From assembly GCA_963792815.1 (NCBI GenBank), contig CAWBXR010000003.1, forward strand, positions 124,001-188,000: a stretch of DNA of 64,000 nucleotides, given 5' to 3'. A program made the translations under genes and the position numbers. The DNA comes from JARRPM01 sp963792815. Its GTDB lineage: Bacteria > Pseudomonadota > Gammaproteobacteria > Pseudomonadales > Halieaceae. This document shows positions 12,706-22,061 of this stretch, piece by piece. The notes under the pieces were generated by a model. That model did no database searches. It was not told the DNA's origin and saw only the letters and a list, made by a program, of their open reading frames with translations. Every line of letters starts with the position of its first letter. Position 1 is the stretch's first letter.

Positions 12706-14001
12706 CTACGCGACCTCGAACAGGTGGTACTTCTTCTTACCCAGACGAACCAGGTAAAAGCGCCCGAAGAGTGCATCTGAGGGGGCGAAACAACTGGCCA
12801 CATCGCCATTTTGCGCCGCTCCCACAGGCCGGTTGTTGATGGTGACGGCATTGCGACCGAGGGCATCCTTAACCTGCTTGCCCGATGCCGCCATGCCCGC
12901 ATCAACCAGCATCTGGGTCAGTGTCTCCGGAAAATCGACACGACTGACAGTGGATGCCGGCAGGCCGTCCTGCCGCAGTTGCAGGACATCGTCCTCCCCC
13001 AGGGCTTCGATTGACCCGCTAAACAGTGCCTCGGAGATTCGCTCGGCACCGGCGAGCCCCTCCTGGCCATGCACCAGCCGGGTTACCTCCCGGGCCAGCA
13101 CTGACTGGGCCTCGGGCCTGCCCTCGCGCCGGGCGTCGGCCTCCTGCAGCGCATCAATCTCGGTTACTTCCAGAAACGTGAAGTATTTCAGGAACTTGTA
13201 TACATCGACATCGGCCGTACCCAACCAGAACTGGTAAAAAGCATAGGGGGACGTGCGCCGCGCATCCAGCCAGACGGTACCGGACTCGGTTTTACCGAAC
13301 TTGCTGCCATCGGCCTTGGTGATCAGTGGCATGGTAAGGCCAAACACCTGGTTGCCGTGGAGACGGCGGGTCAGATCTATACCCCCTGTGATGTTGCCCC
13401 ACTGGTCAGACCCGCCGATTTGCAGGCCGCAGTCGTAGCGCTTGTTCAGTTCGGCAAAATCGAGGGACTGCAGAATCATGTAGGTGAACTCGGTATAACT
13501 GATACCGCTGCCCTCCCGCTCGATCCGCTGTTTGACCGACTCCTTCTGGATCATCGCATTGATGGAAAAATGCTTGCCGACATCCCGCAGGAAGGTGAGC
13601 ACGTCCATGCTCTCGGTCCACTCGAGGTTGTTTACCACCTCAGCGGAGGCATCCCCTAGATCGAAATCGATAAAGCGCGACACCTGAATCTTCAGTTTCT
13701 CCACCCAGCTATCCACCACATCGCGCGTATTCAACTGCCGCTCCTGGGCTTTGAAACTCGGGTCCCCGATGAGGCCAGTTGCGCCGCCGACCAGGGCCAG
13801 GGGGCGGTGCCCCGCGAGCTGGAAGCGACGCAGCATCAACAGGGGCACCAGTGACCCTATATGGAGACTGTCGGCGGTGGGATCAAAGCCGCAGTAAAGC
13901 GTGCGCGCCCCGCCATCGAGCCAACCCGGCAGGTCGGACTCGCCCGCGATTTGAAAAATCAGGCCCCGGGCGCGAAGGTCATCGAGTAAGGCGCTGCTCA
14001 T
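12706..14001 (-). CDS. tyrS: Tyrosyl-tRNA synthetase
   Basis: 431 residues, cytoplasmic, charging tRNA-Tyr with tyrosine. Class I features: YCGFDPTADSLHIGSLVP with the HIGH-type motif HIGS, QIGGSDQWGN, and the KMSKS-type motif KFGKTES. The C-terminal ~70 residues form an S4 RNA-binding domain (VKDALGRNAVTINNRPVG). The length agrees with the E. coli-type TyrRS. It reads towards the rRNA operon and is divergent from the M23 peptidase gene, an order also seen in Pseudomonas. Confidence 0.97.
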   Translation of the reverse strand: MSSALLDDLRARGLIFQIAGESDLPGWLDGGARTLYCGFDPTADSLHIGSLVPLLMLRRFQLAGHRPLALVGGATGLIGDPSFKAQERQLNTRDVVDSWVEKLKIQVSRFIDFDLGDASAEVVNNLEWTESMDVLTFLRDVGKHFSINAMIQKESVKQRIEREGSGISYTEFTYMILQSLDFAELNKRYDCGLQIGGSDQWGNITGGIDLTRRLHGNQVFGLTMPLITKADGSKFGKTESGTVWLDARRTSPYAFYQFWLGTADVDVYKFLKYFTFLEVTEIDALQEADARREGRPEAQSVLAREVTRLVHGQEGLAGAERISEALFSGSIEALGEDDVLQLRQDGLPASTVSRVDFPETLTQMLVDAGMAASGKQVKDALGRNAVTINNRPVGAAQNGDVASCFAPSDALFGRFYLVRLGKKKYHLFEVA

Positions 14002-14147
14002 TTATGCTCTCCAGGTGGACAGACTTGGCGGATATAAAAGGGCGCAAACCATACAACAACAATCCTGCTAAAGTCATGTTTTGGCTATGGCATCGGCCGA
14101 TTTTTTAATATACTCGGCCCCTGACCAGACAGGGGAACGACGGGCAC

Positions 14148-15599
14148 ATGGGCGTAGCAGCGAAGAAACGGCGGGGGGCCACCGCCAATCGCAGCGAGTC
14201 TCGGCAACTGCCGAAACTCGTTCTGCCCGGCAAGAAAGCCCTGGCCGCCACGGCCGTCGCCGCCTGTTTTGCAGCCCTGCTGATTGTGTTGGCCCCAGGT
14301 GAAGAAAGCGCCGACAACAACAGCGAGCAGATCGCCGCTGCGCCCAACCCCGAAGAAACCACCCTGCCCGGCAGCGATGTATGGCGCGTCTCAAAGCCGA
14401 CAGCCCCGGAACCCGTCCCACCAATTGCACAAACGGAAGCAGAACCGGTGGAACTCCCGCCGCAGGAGCAGCCATGGCTGGACCAGGTGGTGAAAAAAGG
14501 CGACAACCTGTCACTGATTTTCCAGCGCGCCGGGTTCAACAAGGGCGATGTCCACCAGGTGGTGACCGGCTCGGCAGAGGGCAAGTCCCTGGCTCGCATT
14601 TACCCCGGCCAGGTTATCTCATTCCAGTCGGACGATTCCGGCGAGCTCGCGGCGGTACGCGTGGTCAGGTCACCCCTGGAGACCGTCACCTACCGCAAGG
14701 GCGACAAGGGCTTCAGCAGTGAGGTAACGACCCGCACACCTGAAACCCGGGAGTCCTGGGCCACCGCGGAAATCACCTCGTCCCTGTTTATGGCAGGCGA
14801 GGAAGCCGGCCTGTCCTACACCACCATCATGGACCTGGCCACCATCTTCGGCGGCGTGATCGACTTCGTACAGGACCCCCGCCAGGGTGACACCATCCAG
14901 GTGGTGTACGAGGAGCTCTACCTGGATGACAAGAAATACGACAATGGCGCCATTATTGCCGCATCGTTCACCAACCAGGGCAAGACCTATAACGCCTTTC
15001 GCTACATCGATGCCAGCGGCGACGCCAATTACTACAACGAGGACGGCGTCAGCATGCGCAAGGCCTTCCTCCTGGCACCAGTCGATTTCACCCGCATCAG
15101 CTCAAATTTCAACCTGCGACGCCTGCACCCGATCTACAAGACCACTCGCCCGCATCGCGGCACTGATTATGCAGCTCCCACCGGAACACCCGTCTACGCC
15201 GCCGGCGACGGTCGCGTCGTGAAGGCGGGCTATACCGGCGCCAACGGCAACTACGTGTTTGTCCAGCACGGCGACCAGTATGTGACCCGTTACCTGCACC
15301 TGAACAAGCGCATGGTAAAAGCCGGGCAGCGCGTGACCCAGAGCCAGGTCATCGGCACCGTCGGGTCCACCGGGGCCGCCACCGGGCCGCACCTGCACTA
15401 TGAATTCCTGGTCAACGGCGTCCACAGGGACCCTCGCAGCATCCACAAAACGCTGCCCAAGGCGCGGACCCTGCAGAAGAACGAGATGACCGCGTTCCGC
15501 GAGAGCATTCATGAAAGCTCACTGCAGCTGGCAGCCCTGCGCTCTGACAACCACATGGCGATGAACGGCCCGGACAACCTCGAATCCTCAGCGAACTGA
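14148..15599 (+). CDS. Membrane-anchored M23 family murein endopeptidase
   Basis: 483 residues. Order: a short basic cytoplasmic segment, one membrane helix (~31-48), a Pro/Glu-rich linker, an OapA/LysM-like domain (~110-165), a central domain, and an M23 (LytM) domain. Zinc ligands are visible: H336 and D340 in HRGTDY and H415/H417 in HLHYEF. This is the MepM/ShyA/YebA type that cuts peptide cross-links in peptidoglycan during growth. ATG at 14148 with AGGGGA upstream. anmK follows after 5 bases, so the two are probably co-transcribed, linking wall cutting with recycling of muropeptide sugar. Confidence 0.93.
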   Translation: MGVAAKKRRGATANRSESRQLPKLVLPGKKALAATAVAACFAALLIVLAPGEESADNNSEQIAAAPNPEETTLPGSDVWRVSKPTAPEPVPPIAQTEAEPVELPPQEQPWLDQVVKKGDNLSLIFQRAGFNKGDVHQVVTGSAEGKSLARIYPGQVISFQSDDSGELAAVRVVRSPLETVTYRKGDKGFSSEVTTRTPETRESWATAEITSSLFMAGEEAGLSYTTIMDLATIFGGVIDFVQDPRQGDTIQVVYEELYLDDKKYDNGAIIAASFTNQGKTYNAFRYIDASGDANYYNEDGVSMRKAFLLAPVDFTRISSNFNLRRLHPIYKTTRPHRGTDYAAPTGTPVYAAGDGRVVKAGYTGANGNYVFVQHGDQYVTRYLHLNKRMVKAGQRVTQSQVIGTVGSTGAATGPHLHYEFLVNGVHRDPRSIHKTLPKARTLQKNEMTAFRESIHESSLQLAALRSDNHMAMNGPDNLESSAN

Positions 15600-15604
15600 C
15601 CGCG

Positions 15605-16723
15605 GTGGAAGAGGCCCTGTTCATCGGTTTGATGTCGGGCACCAGTGTCGATGCCATCGACAGCGCCCTTGTCAGCTGCCGCGGCGACAGTGTTCATCTC
15701 CTGGCCACCCACCAGCATGACCTGCCCGCCCCCCTCAGGGAGCGCATTGCCGCCATCAGCCATTCCGGCGAGAACGAAATCGAGCGGATGGGGCCCCTGG
15801 ACAGGGAGCTGGGCCAGCTGTTCGCGGCGGCCGCCCTGGAACTGGCGGACAAGTCGGGCAAGCGCCCCGAGCAGATCCGGGCCATCGGCAGTCACGGCCA
15901 GACCATTCGCCACAGGCCCCCCTCGGGCAACAACGGCGCCCACAGTTTCACCCTGCAGCTGGGCGATCCCAATACCATTGCCGAGGAGACCGGCATAACG
16001 ACAGTAGCGGACTTCCGCCGCAGGGATATCGCCGCCGGCGGCGAGGGAGCGCCACTGGCGCCGGCCTTCCACGCGGCGGCCTTCGCAAAGCCCGGGGTCA
16101 ACCGGGCCATCGTCAATATCGGCGGCATCGCCAACGTCAGCCTGCTGCAGGGCCCGGAGCTGCGCTCGGGGTTTGACACCGGCCCCGGCAACACCTTGCT
16201 GGATCACTGGGTCCAACGCCATCGCGGGGAGAATTTCGACCGGGACGGCCAGTGGTCAGCACAGGGCGAGGTGTCGCCGGAACTGCTGTCCAGACTGTTG
16301 CAACACCCCTATTTCGCCAAATCCGGCCCGCGCAGCTCGGGAAAGGAGGATTTCAACCTCTGCTGGCTGGACCAGTGCCTGTCAGCGCAGCCCCTGCTGG
16401 AGCCGGCCGATGTGCAGGCAACCCTGGCGGAACTCACCGCCACCAGCATCGCCAGCGCGATCGACAGCGCCAGAATTGGTGTCAGTGAAGTCTATATCTG
16501 CGGTGGGGGGGCCCATAATGGCGACCTGATGAGCCGCCTGCAGCGGCATCTCGCGCCTGCCACCCTGGATTCGACTGTTGCCATAGGCATGGATCCGGAC
16601 TGGGTGGAAGCGGTCACGTTTGCCTGGCTGGCCCACCGTACCCTGGCGGGCATGGCCGGCAATGCGCCGGTGGTTACCGGTGCCCGCGGCCCGAGGATAC
16701 TGGGGGGGGTTTATCCCGCCTGA
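15605..16723 (+). CDS. anmK: Anhydro-N-acetylmuramic acid kinase
   Basis: 372 residues from a GTG at 15605. AnmK phosphorylates and opens anhydroMurNAc to MurNAc-6-phosphate in the cytoplasm during peptidoglycan recycling. Seen: N-terminal FIGLMSGTSVDAIDSAL, QTIRHRPP, the FDTGPGNTLLDHW motif, and the phosphate-binding-like YICGGGAHNGDLM. The length is typical. It lies 5 bases after the M23 peptidase gene in the same operon and converges with erpA. Confidence 0.95.
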   Translation: MEEALFIGLMSGTSVDAIDSALVSCRGDSVHLLATHQHDLPAPLRERIAAISHSGENEIERMGPLDRELGQLFAAAALELADKSGKRPEQIRAIGSHGQTIRHRPPSGNNGAHSFTLQLGDPNTIAEETGITTVADFRRRDIAAGGEGAPLAPAFHAAAFAKPGVNRAIVNIGGIANVSLLQGPELRSGFDTGPGNTLLDHWVQRHRGENFDRDGQWSAQGEVSPELLSRLLQHPYFAKSGPRSSGKEDFNLCWLDQCLSAQPLLEPADVQATLAELTATSIASAIDSARIGVSEVYICGGGAHNGDLMSRLQRHLAPATLDSTVAIGMDPDWVEAVTFAWLAHRTLAGMAGNAPVVTGARGPRILGGVYPA

Positions 16724-16726
16724 AGC

Positions 16727-16751
16727 ACCTGGGAGTCCAGGTATTTATTTT
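16727..16751 (+). terminator. Intrinsic terminator after anmK
   Basis: ACCTGG-GAGT-CCAGGT hairpin followed by ATTTATTTT, 3 bases after the anmK stop codon. The stem is short (6 bp) but placement and T-rich tail fit. Confidence 0.6.
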
Positions 16752-16830
16752 CCTGCCGGAAGCACCGCCCACAGCAGACAGGCCGGGGAGATTACTCTCA
16801 CCAGGTGGCGTATCACCGGTTCTACGGAGC

Positions 16831-17184
16831 CTAGATAGAGAAGGAAGAGCCGCAACCACAGGTGGTGGCAGCGTTGGGATTATTGACGATAAAACGGGAG
16901 CCCTCGAGGCCCTCGGTATAGTCGACCTCGGAACCGACCAGGTACTGGAAACTCATGGGGTCCACGAGCACCGTGACCCCGTCTTTTTCGATCGCCGCAT
17001 CGTCTTCGGCCGCGGAGTCCTCGAAGCTGAAGCCGTACTGGAACCCGGAACAGCCCCCGCCGGTGATATAAACCCGCAGTTTCAGCGCCTGGTTTTCCTC
17101 TTCCGCCACCAGCTCGCGTACCTTCCTGACCGCGCGGGCGGACAGGTTGATAGTTGCCGGGTTGAAGGATTCCGCTACAGACAT
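16831..17184 (-). CDS. erpA: Iron-sulfur cluster insertion protein ErpA
   Basis: 117 residues, A-type carrier of the HesB/IscA family. The three cluster-binding cysteines are C45 (TGGGCSGF), C109 and C111 (TCGCGSSF). It delivers Fe-S clusters to apo-proteins in the cytoplasm. Length and the C-terminal CGC-SSF are typical of ErpA rather than IscA. It is the last gene of a minus-strand run argC - membrane protein - bactofilin - erpA, as in related gammaproteobacteria. Confidence 0.95.
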   Translation of the reverse strand: MSVAESFNPATINLSARAVRKVRELVAEEENQALKLRVYITGGGCSGFQYGFSFEDSAAEDDAAIEKDGVTVLVDPMSFQYLVGSEVDYTEGLEGSRFIVNNPNAATTCGCGSSFSI

Positions 17185-17255
17185 CAGTGTTTCCTGGGTT
17201 TTGGCGCCGCCATGGGGCGCTCAATCTCCGGGACATTATGTTAAGCCTGACTATT

Positions 17256-17720
17256 TTAGTCAAGTTTAGCGGATACAACCGCCAGGCCGGCGGGGTGGTC
17301 GCCCGGGCCTCCGCCCACCGCCGCGGGGTCCTTCTTTTCCCCCTTGACTGCACCGGGTTCGGCCACATGTGCCAGGGCGCCGTTGACCTCGGCCCCGGCA
17401 GCCATTTCAACCAGGGTATAAAACACATTCCCCTGAACCCGGGCCCTCGAGGCCAGTTCCAGGTGCTTGGTCGAATGGACATTGCCCTCCACCGCGCCGT
17501 TGATAACCACGGAGGGAGCGCGAATCTCACCCTCGACCCGCCCCTTGTCCACCACCCGCACCATGGCGTCCTTGCCGGGCTGGGCCACTATATTGCCCTG
17601 CACAAGCCCCTCGATGTCGAGCACGCCGCTGAAGCGTATATCCCCGAGTATCACCGTGTCGCTGGATATGAGGGTAGTCTTGCCCGATACGCTCAGTGAA
17701 GATTTCTTATTTCCCAACAT
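17256..17720 (-). CDS. Bactofilin family cytoskeletal protein
   Basis: 154 residues. Residues ~15-115 form the repetitive bactofilin beta-helix (ISSDTVILGDIRFSGVLDIE, then G-x-V-x-G repeats such as RVEGEIRAPSVVINGAVEGN). Bactofilins polymerise without nucleotide and scaffold cell-wall or envelope enzymes. The C-terminal ~40 residues are low-complexity. The start overlaps the end of the upstream membrane-protein gene by 14 bases, suggesting coupling and joint action. The wall-recycling operon next door fits an envelope role, which is an inference. Confidence 0.92.
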   Translation of the reverse strand: MLGNKKSSLSVSGKTTLISSDTVILGDIRFSGVLDIEGLVQGNIVAQPGKDAMVRVVDKGRVEGEIRAPSVVINGAVEGNVHSTKHLELASRARVQGNVFYTLVEMAAGAEVNGALAHVAEPGAVKGEKKDPAAVGGGPGDHPAGLAVVSAKLD

Positions 17721-18435
17721 GCGTAAACCTCTCTTCTAACTGCCAGGGATAATCCTCCCTGATAACAAATTCATTGGGTTTGAGGGTCTTTGCCTCCACG
17801 CTGACCACTCCGGGTTCAAAGCCCTCGGGGAGAGTCAGGGTACCCTCTATGGACTGGAAGTAGCGAAAATGCAGGGCCGCGCCCTTGCCCCGGAACTCCT
17901 CACTCAGCTCGGCCAGCGGATAGCGCACAGGCTGCCCCCCCTCTATGCCGTTGATCACTACCTCGAGGGCACCCTCGAGCTGTTCGTGCTTGCGCGCTTC
18001 CTGCTGCACCACGATCCGGTAGAGGTACTGCCCGGGCTGCTCGCCCGCCTTCAGCTCGACCCCGCGCACGCTAAGGCCGGGCGCGATCTCTCCGGGTGAG
18101 ATGAGGCTGCGGTAGAACCCAAGGCCCTCTTCCAAACCGGCAATTTCCTCTTTCTGCGCCGCCAGGTCCCGGCGCACCAGCTCCAGCGCCTGGCGGTCTA
18201 CCTCTTGCCGGGTTCGCAGAATCGCCAGCTCCGCATCCCGCGACCGCAGCGTGTTCTGCACTGCCAGCAGCTGAGTCTGCATCGCCTCGTATTTCTTCGG
18301 GCTCGCACCCATACCGCTGAATGCCGTGTGCTGCCCGAGATAAAACCCGACTTCGAGTACCAGGGCCAGCACCAGCAAGCCGACGATAATCACCACCGGC
18401 CGCCGCAGCCGCTGCACTCGCGTCGCAATCTCCAC
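17707..18435 (-). CDS. Single-pass membrane protein with coiled coil (DUF6776-like)
   Basis: 242 residues. One membrane helix at ~14-32 (VVIIVGLLVLALVLEVGFYL), a coiled coil at ~50-105, and a C-terminal beta-rich domain likely in the periplasm. This matches an uncharacterised gammaproteobacterial family usually found between argC and a bactofilin gene. The 14-base overlap with the bactofilin gene suggests it may tether the filament to the membrane, but that is inference. Confidence 0.75.
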   Translation of the reverse strand: MEIATRVQRLRRPVVIIVGLLVLALVLEVGFYLGQHTAFSGMGASPKKYEAMQTQLLAVQNTLRSRDAELAILRTRQEVDRQALELVRRDLAAQKEEIAGLEEGLGFYRSLISPGEIAPGLSVRGVELKAGEQPGQYLYRIVVQQEARKHEQLEGALEVVINGIEGGQPVRYPLAELSEEFRGKGAALHFRYFQSIEGTLTLPEGFEPGVVSVEAKTLKPNEFVIREDYPWQLEERFTHVGK

Positions 18436-18450
18436 CGCGGCGCCCTCTGC

Positions 18451-19482
18451 CTAGGGCAACAGGCCGGGCTGTCGCAGGCCCATGGCCTCCGGCAGGCCCA
18501 GCATGATATTCATATTCTGCACGGCCTGCCCCGAGGCTCCCTTGACCAGGTTGTCGATGGTCGCCATAACAACGACAGTGTCCCTCTCCTGGGGCACGGA
18601 CACGGCAATCTGGCAGCGATTGGCGCCTCGCACCGTGCGCGTCTGGGGAAACATCCCCGCGGGCAGCACGTCGACGAAAGGCTCATCGGCATACCAGCTC
18701 TCGTAGAGGGCCTGCAGGTCCCCCGGATCACCCAGCAGCCGGGCAAAAAGGGTGGCGTGAATCCCGCGGATCATGGGCAACAGGTGGGGCACGAAGGTCA
18801 CGCTTACCGGCTGACCAGCCACATCCGCCAGGCCCTGTTCTATCTCCGGCAAGTGGCGGTGACCGGATACCCCGTAGGCCTTGAAGCTGTCGGACACCTC
18901 GCTCAGCAGGTTGTCGATTTTGGCCTGGCGCCCCGCGCCACTGACCCCGGAAGCGGCGCTGGCAATGAGGTGGTCCGGGTCCACCAGTTGTCGCGCCAGC
19001 AGGGGAATAAGCCCGAGTTGCACCGAAGTGGGATAACAGCCCGGGCAGGCCACCAGCCTGGCGCCGGCAATTGCCGCCCGGTTGACTTCGGGCAGGCCGT
19101 AGACGGCCTCCGCCAGGTATTCCGGGCTGGCATGGGGCTCGCCGTACCAGCGCGACCACAGGGCCGCGTCCCGCAGGCGGTAATCCGCGGACAGGTCGAT
19201 CACCCGGGTGCCCGCAGCCAGCAGCTCGGGCACGAGATTCATGGCGACATTGTGGGGGGTGGCAAAAAACACCACGTCACAGGCCGCCAGTTCCGCCACT
19301 TCGGGCTCGGAAAACGCAAGATCATAGTGGCCGCGCAGATTGGGGAAAAGCTCGTCCACCCGGCGCCCGCTCTCGGCGCGGGACGTTATTGCCACGATCT
19401 CCACACGCTCGTGAGACGCCAGCAAACGCAGCAATTCAACGCCGGTATAACCGGTGCCGCCGACAATTCCAACTTTTACCAT
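18451..19482 (-). CDS. argC: N-acetyl-gamma-glutamyl-phosphate reductase
   Basis: 343 residues from the ATG at 19482, chosen because ArgC usually starts M-x-KVGIVGGTGYTG; upstream in-frame starts at 19488 and 19518 are possible. It reduces N-acetylglutamyl phosphate with NADPH in arginine synthesis. Seen: the nucleotide-binding GGTGYTGVELL, the catalytic cysteine in VACPGCYPTS, and the C-terminal VVMATIDNLVKGASGQAVQN. It starts a minus-strand gene run (15 bases to the next gene) and is divergent from the ClC channel. Confidence 0.96.
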   Translation of the reverse strand: MVKVGIVGGTGYTGVELLRLLASHERVEIVAITSRAESGRRVDELFPNLRGHYDLAFSEPEVAELAACDVVFFATPHNVAMNLVPELLAAGTRVIDLSADYRLRDAALWSRWYGEPHASPEYLAEAVYGLPEVNRAAIAGARLVACPGCYPTSVQLGLIPLLARQLVDPDHLIASAASGVSGAGRQAKIDNLLSEVSDSFKAYGVSGHRHLPEIEQGLADVAGQPVSVTFVPHLLPMIRGIHATLFARLLGDPGDLQALYESWYADEPFVDVLPAGMFPQTRTVRGANRCQIAVSVPQERDTVVVMATIDNLVKGASGQAVQNMNIMLGLPEAMGLRQPGLLP

Positions 19483-19620
19483 AACCATGTCCAGATTCTG
19501 TGCCGCCCGCCGCGGCAATCCCGCCGCCAGACCGCGACAGCTCGGGGGAGGCTCAGTATAAAAGTAATACCCGGCGAGATAACTGGTAATATTGTCTTTT
19601 TTAAAAAGAGCTCTGCGCTG

Positions 19621-21348
19621 GTGCGGGAACTGCTTAAAAACTACCGTCGCTACCTGACCCGCTATGATTCCCTGCTGTCCTATTCAGTACTGGGAATCGT
19701 CGGGGGCATGGCCTCCGGCCTGGTCGTGCTGGCCTTCGAGCTGGCTATCCGGGAGGTAGCCGGGCTGTTTGGCGTGGGCAACGGCGGCGAGGGTTTTGAA
19801 AGCCTGCCGCAGTGGATGGCCTTCGCCCTGCCGGCGGGAGGCGCCACGGCGCTGGGCATCCTGTATATGCTGCTCAAACCCGAGGACAGGGAAACCGGCA
19901 TTGTCCATGTTATCAGCCGCATGCACTCCCACTATGGCGCCCTACCCCTGCGCAATGCCCTGCTGCAGTTCGTTGCCGGAGCGTTCGCCCTGGGCACCGG
20001 CCAGTCCGGTGGCCGCGAGGGACCCGGTGTCCACCTGGGAAGCGCTATAAACAGCCTGCTGGGGCAGCGCCTGGGCCTGCCCAACAACAGCCTGCGCACC
20101 CTGATCGCCTGCGGTACCGCCGGGGGTATCGCAGCCGCCTTCCACACCCCGCTGGCGGGGGTTATCTTTGCCATGGAGGTGATCGTCGCGGAATACACAG
20201 TGGCCGGCTTCATTCCGGTGATGCTGGCTGCGGTCGCCGCCTCGGCAGTGAGCCTGACCCTGTCGGGCGGGGAAGCCCTGCTCGGCATTCCGGTGGTGGA
20301 ACTCAATACGCTTTGGGAGATGCCCTATATCGTATTGCTGGGTTTCGCCTGCGGCATCGCCATCGCGGCGTTTATCCGGGTGTTGCGCTTTACCGCCCAG
20401 TACTCCCACTGGCCGGTGGCTATCCGCTTTGCCCTGGCCGGCTGTTTCACCGGGGTTATCGCCCTACTGGTGCCGGAAACCCTGGGCCTGGGCTACGACT
20501 CACTGGGCCTCATCCTCGATAACGAATTCCTGGTGGGCACGCTGCTGCTGCTCGCCCTTTGCAAGATACTGGCCACGGCCGTCAGCTGCGGTGCGGGCCT
20601 GCCAGTGGGCATCATCGGCCCGAGCCTGCTGATCGGCGCCTGTATCGGCGGCGTACTGGGCGAACTGGCACACCTGCTGCAACCCACGCTCGCCTCGGAC
20701 CTGCCCCTGTATATCGCCATCGGGATGGCCGCGGCCATGGGAGCCATGCTCAACGCCCCGCTGGCGGCGGTACTGGCCGTGGTAGAGCTGACCGAGACTA
20801 TCAATATCGCCATGCCGGCACTGCTGGCCATCGTTGCTGCCACCCTGACCAACAACAGTATTTTCCACCAGCGCTCGGCCTACACCATGGTCCTGCGCCA
20901 GCTGCAGCGGGTGGTGCCGAATGACCCCCTGAACCAGTTGCTGCACAGCACGGATGTTGCCGCCACCATGGACGGCCGGGTAGTGAGGGTACCGATCCTG
21001 CTGGACGAGGATGACCTGCAGCCCCTGCTGGAGTTCACCCCCACCTGGTGCCTGGTACAGCGCGATGGCGAGGATCTCTACCTGGTCCGGGGCGACGAAC
21101 TGCTGGAGTGGCTGCGACCGGCCCTGGCCGAGAGCGAGACCGCCGATCTCGCCGATGCCACGATGCGGCGCTGGACCATCGCGCCGGTGCCCCTGCAGGC
21201 CAGCCTGCGCCAGGCCATGGACACCATCCGCGCCAATACCGTGGAAGCCGTGTGCGTGTACGAGCGCAGCCGGGCCACCGGCAAGCGGATCCTGCACGGC
21301 GTGGTGACCCGCGAAAGCATCGAAAAATTCACCCTCGAGCGACTGTGA
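19621..21348 (+). CDS. ClC-family chloride channel/transporter with C-terminal CBS-like region
   Basis: 575 residues from a GTG at 19621, the first plausible start after the divergent promoter region; the reading frame is open far upstream but that part is the shadow of argC. About ten membrane helices. The gating-glutamate motif GREGP is present (SGGREGPGVHLG), as is the late pore motif GLPVGIIGPS. The usual GSGIP chloride-binding motif is replaced by ETGIVHV, and the internal proton glutamate of the E. coli antiporter appears to be valine (FAMEV instead of FIIEE). The cytoplasmic C-terminus (~425-575) resembles a degenerate CBS pair. Together these suggest a channel rather than an H+/Cl- antiporter. 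Confidence 0.9.
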   Translation: MRELLKNYRRYLTRYDSLLSYSVLGIVGGMASGLVVLAFELAIREVAGLFGVGNGGEGFESLPQWMAFALPAGGATALGILYMLLKPEDRETGIVHVISRMHSHYGALPLRNALLQFVAGAFALGTGQSGGREGPGVHLGSAINSLLGQRLGLPNNSLRTLIACGTAGGIAAAFHTPLAGVIFAMEVIVAEYTVAGFIPVMLAAVAASAVSLTLSGGEALLGIPVVELNTLWEMPYIVLLGFACGIAIAAFIRVLRFTAQYSHWPVAIRFALAGCFTGVIALLVPETLGLGYDSLGLILDNEFLVGTLLLLALCKILATAVSCGAGLPVGIIGPSLLIGACIGGVLGELAHLLQPTLASDLPLYIAIGMAAAMGAMLNAPLAAVLAVVELTETINIAMPALLAIVAATLTNNSIFHQRSAYTMVLRQLQRVVPNDPLNQLLHSTDVAATMDGRVVRVPILLDEDDLQPLLEFTPTWCLVQRDGEDLYLVRGDELLEWLRPALAESETADLADATMRRWTIAPVPLQASLRQAMDTIRANTVEAVCVYERSRATGKRILHGVVTRESIEKFTLERL

Positions 21349-21370
21349 CAACACCCCTGGAGAACCCTGC

Positions 21371-21795
21371 ATGCTCTGGCTGAAAGCCTTTCACATCATT
21401 TTCGTCGTGTGCTGGTTCGCCGGGCCTGTTCTACCTGCCGCGCATCTTCGTTTACTACGCCGCCAGCGAGCATGCCCGAGACCCGGCAACAGCTGGCGGT
21501 GATGGCCCGCAGGCTGTACCGCTTCGTCACCCCCTTCATGTTCATCGCCATCGCCCTGGGCATCGCCATGATCTGGCAGAATCCGGATTACTACCTGCAG
21601 GCCACCTGGATGTGGCTGAAACTGGCGGGCGTGGCCTTCCTGGTCGTCTACCACTTCCAGTGCGGTCGCTACGTGGCGGCGATCAACGCCGACGCGGACC
21701 GGCACAGCCACGTGTTCTACCGCTTTTTCAACGAGGTGCCGGTGTTGTTCCTGTTTGCCATCGTGCTGCTGGCGGTGCTGAAGCCCTTCCATTGA
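21371..21795 (+). pseudogene. hemJ: HemJ-type protoporphyrinogen IX oxidase, two frameshifts
   Basis: Starts MLWLKAFHIIFVVCWFAG at 21371 and ends in LFLFAIVLLAVLKPFH, as in HemJ (UPF0093, ~140 residues, four membrane helices, heme-linked). HemJ oxidises protoporphyrinogen IX in heme synthesis. Two extra C bases, at ~21425 and ~21476, break the frame. Removing both restores AGLFYLPRIFVYYAASEHA continuing into ETRQQLAVMARRLYRF. The conserved His near the N-terminus (KAFHII) and the later Arg-rich MARRLYR are intact. Probably sequencing errors in a working gene. hemL and hemB lie 5-6 kb downstream. Confidence 0.82.
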
Positions 21796-22061
21796 GTCCC
21801 GCCGGGGCCGGCTCCCCTGAACGGGGCGTATAAGGCCCGAAATCGCCCCGCGCCACGGGACCGCAAATGGTCCGCGCCTTGAATGTTCAGGCAAAATAGC
21901 GATAATGCGGGCGGTGTTGGCGCCCCGCCCGGCGCCGGCGCCGGCCAGTAGCCCCGAATTGTCGCCGGCACTGCAGCGGCCCCCCTGCCGCAGGCGTTCG
22001 CGCTACCATTTATCCCAATAACTTCAATTAGTTACATGGCTTTTACTCGCCACAGGCACTT

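Noticed and set aside
12706..12840. Short open frames opposite the tyrS 3' end
   Set aside because: They lie antisense to the S4 domain of tyrS, have no ribosome sites and no family resemblance.
18205..19620. Long upstream extension of the ClC reading frame (over 1,000 residues in total)
   Set aside because: The added part runs antisense to argC and has no membrane or domain features. The ClC homology starts near 19621, where a GTG with an upstream purine stretch lies.
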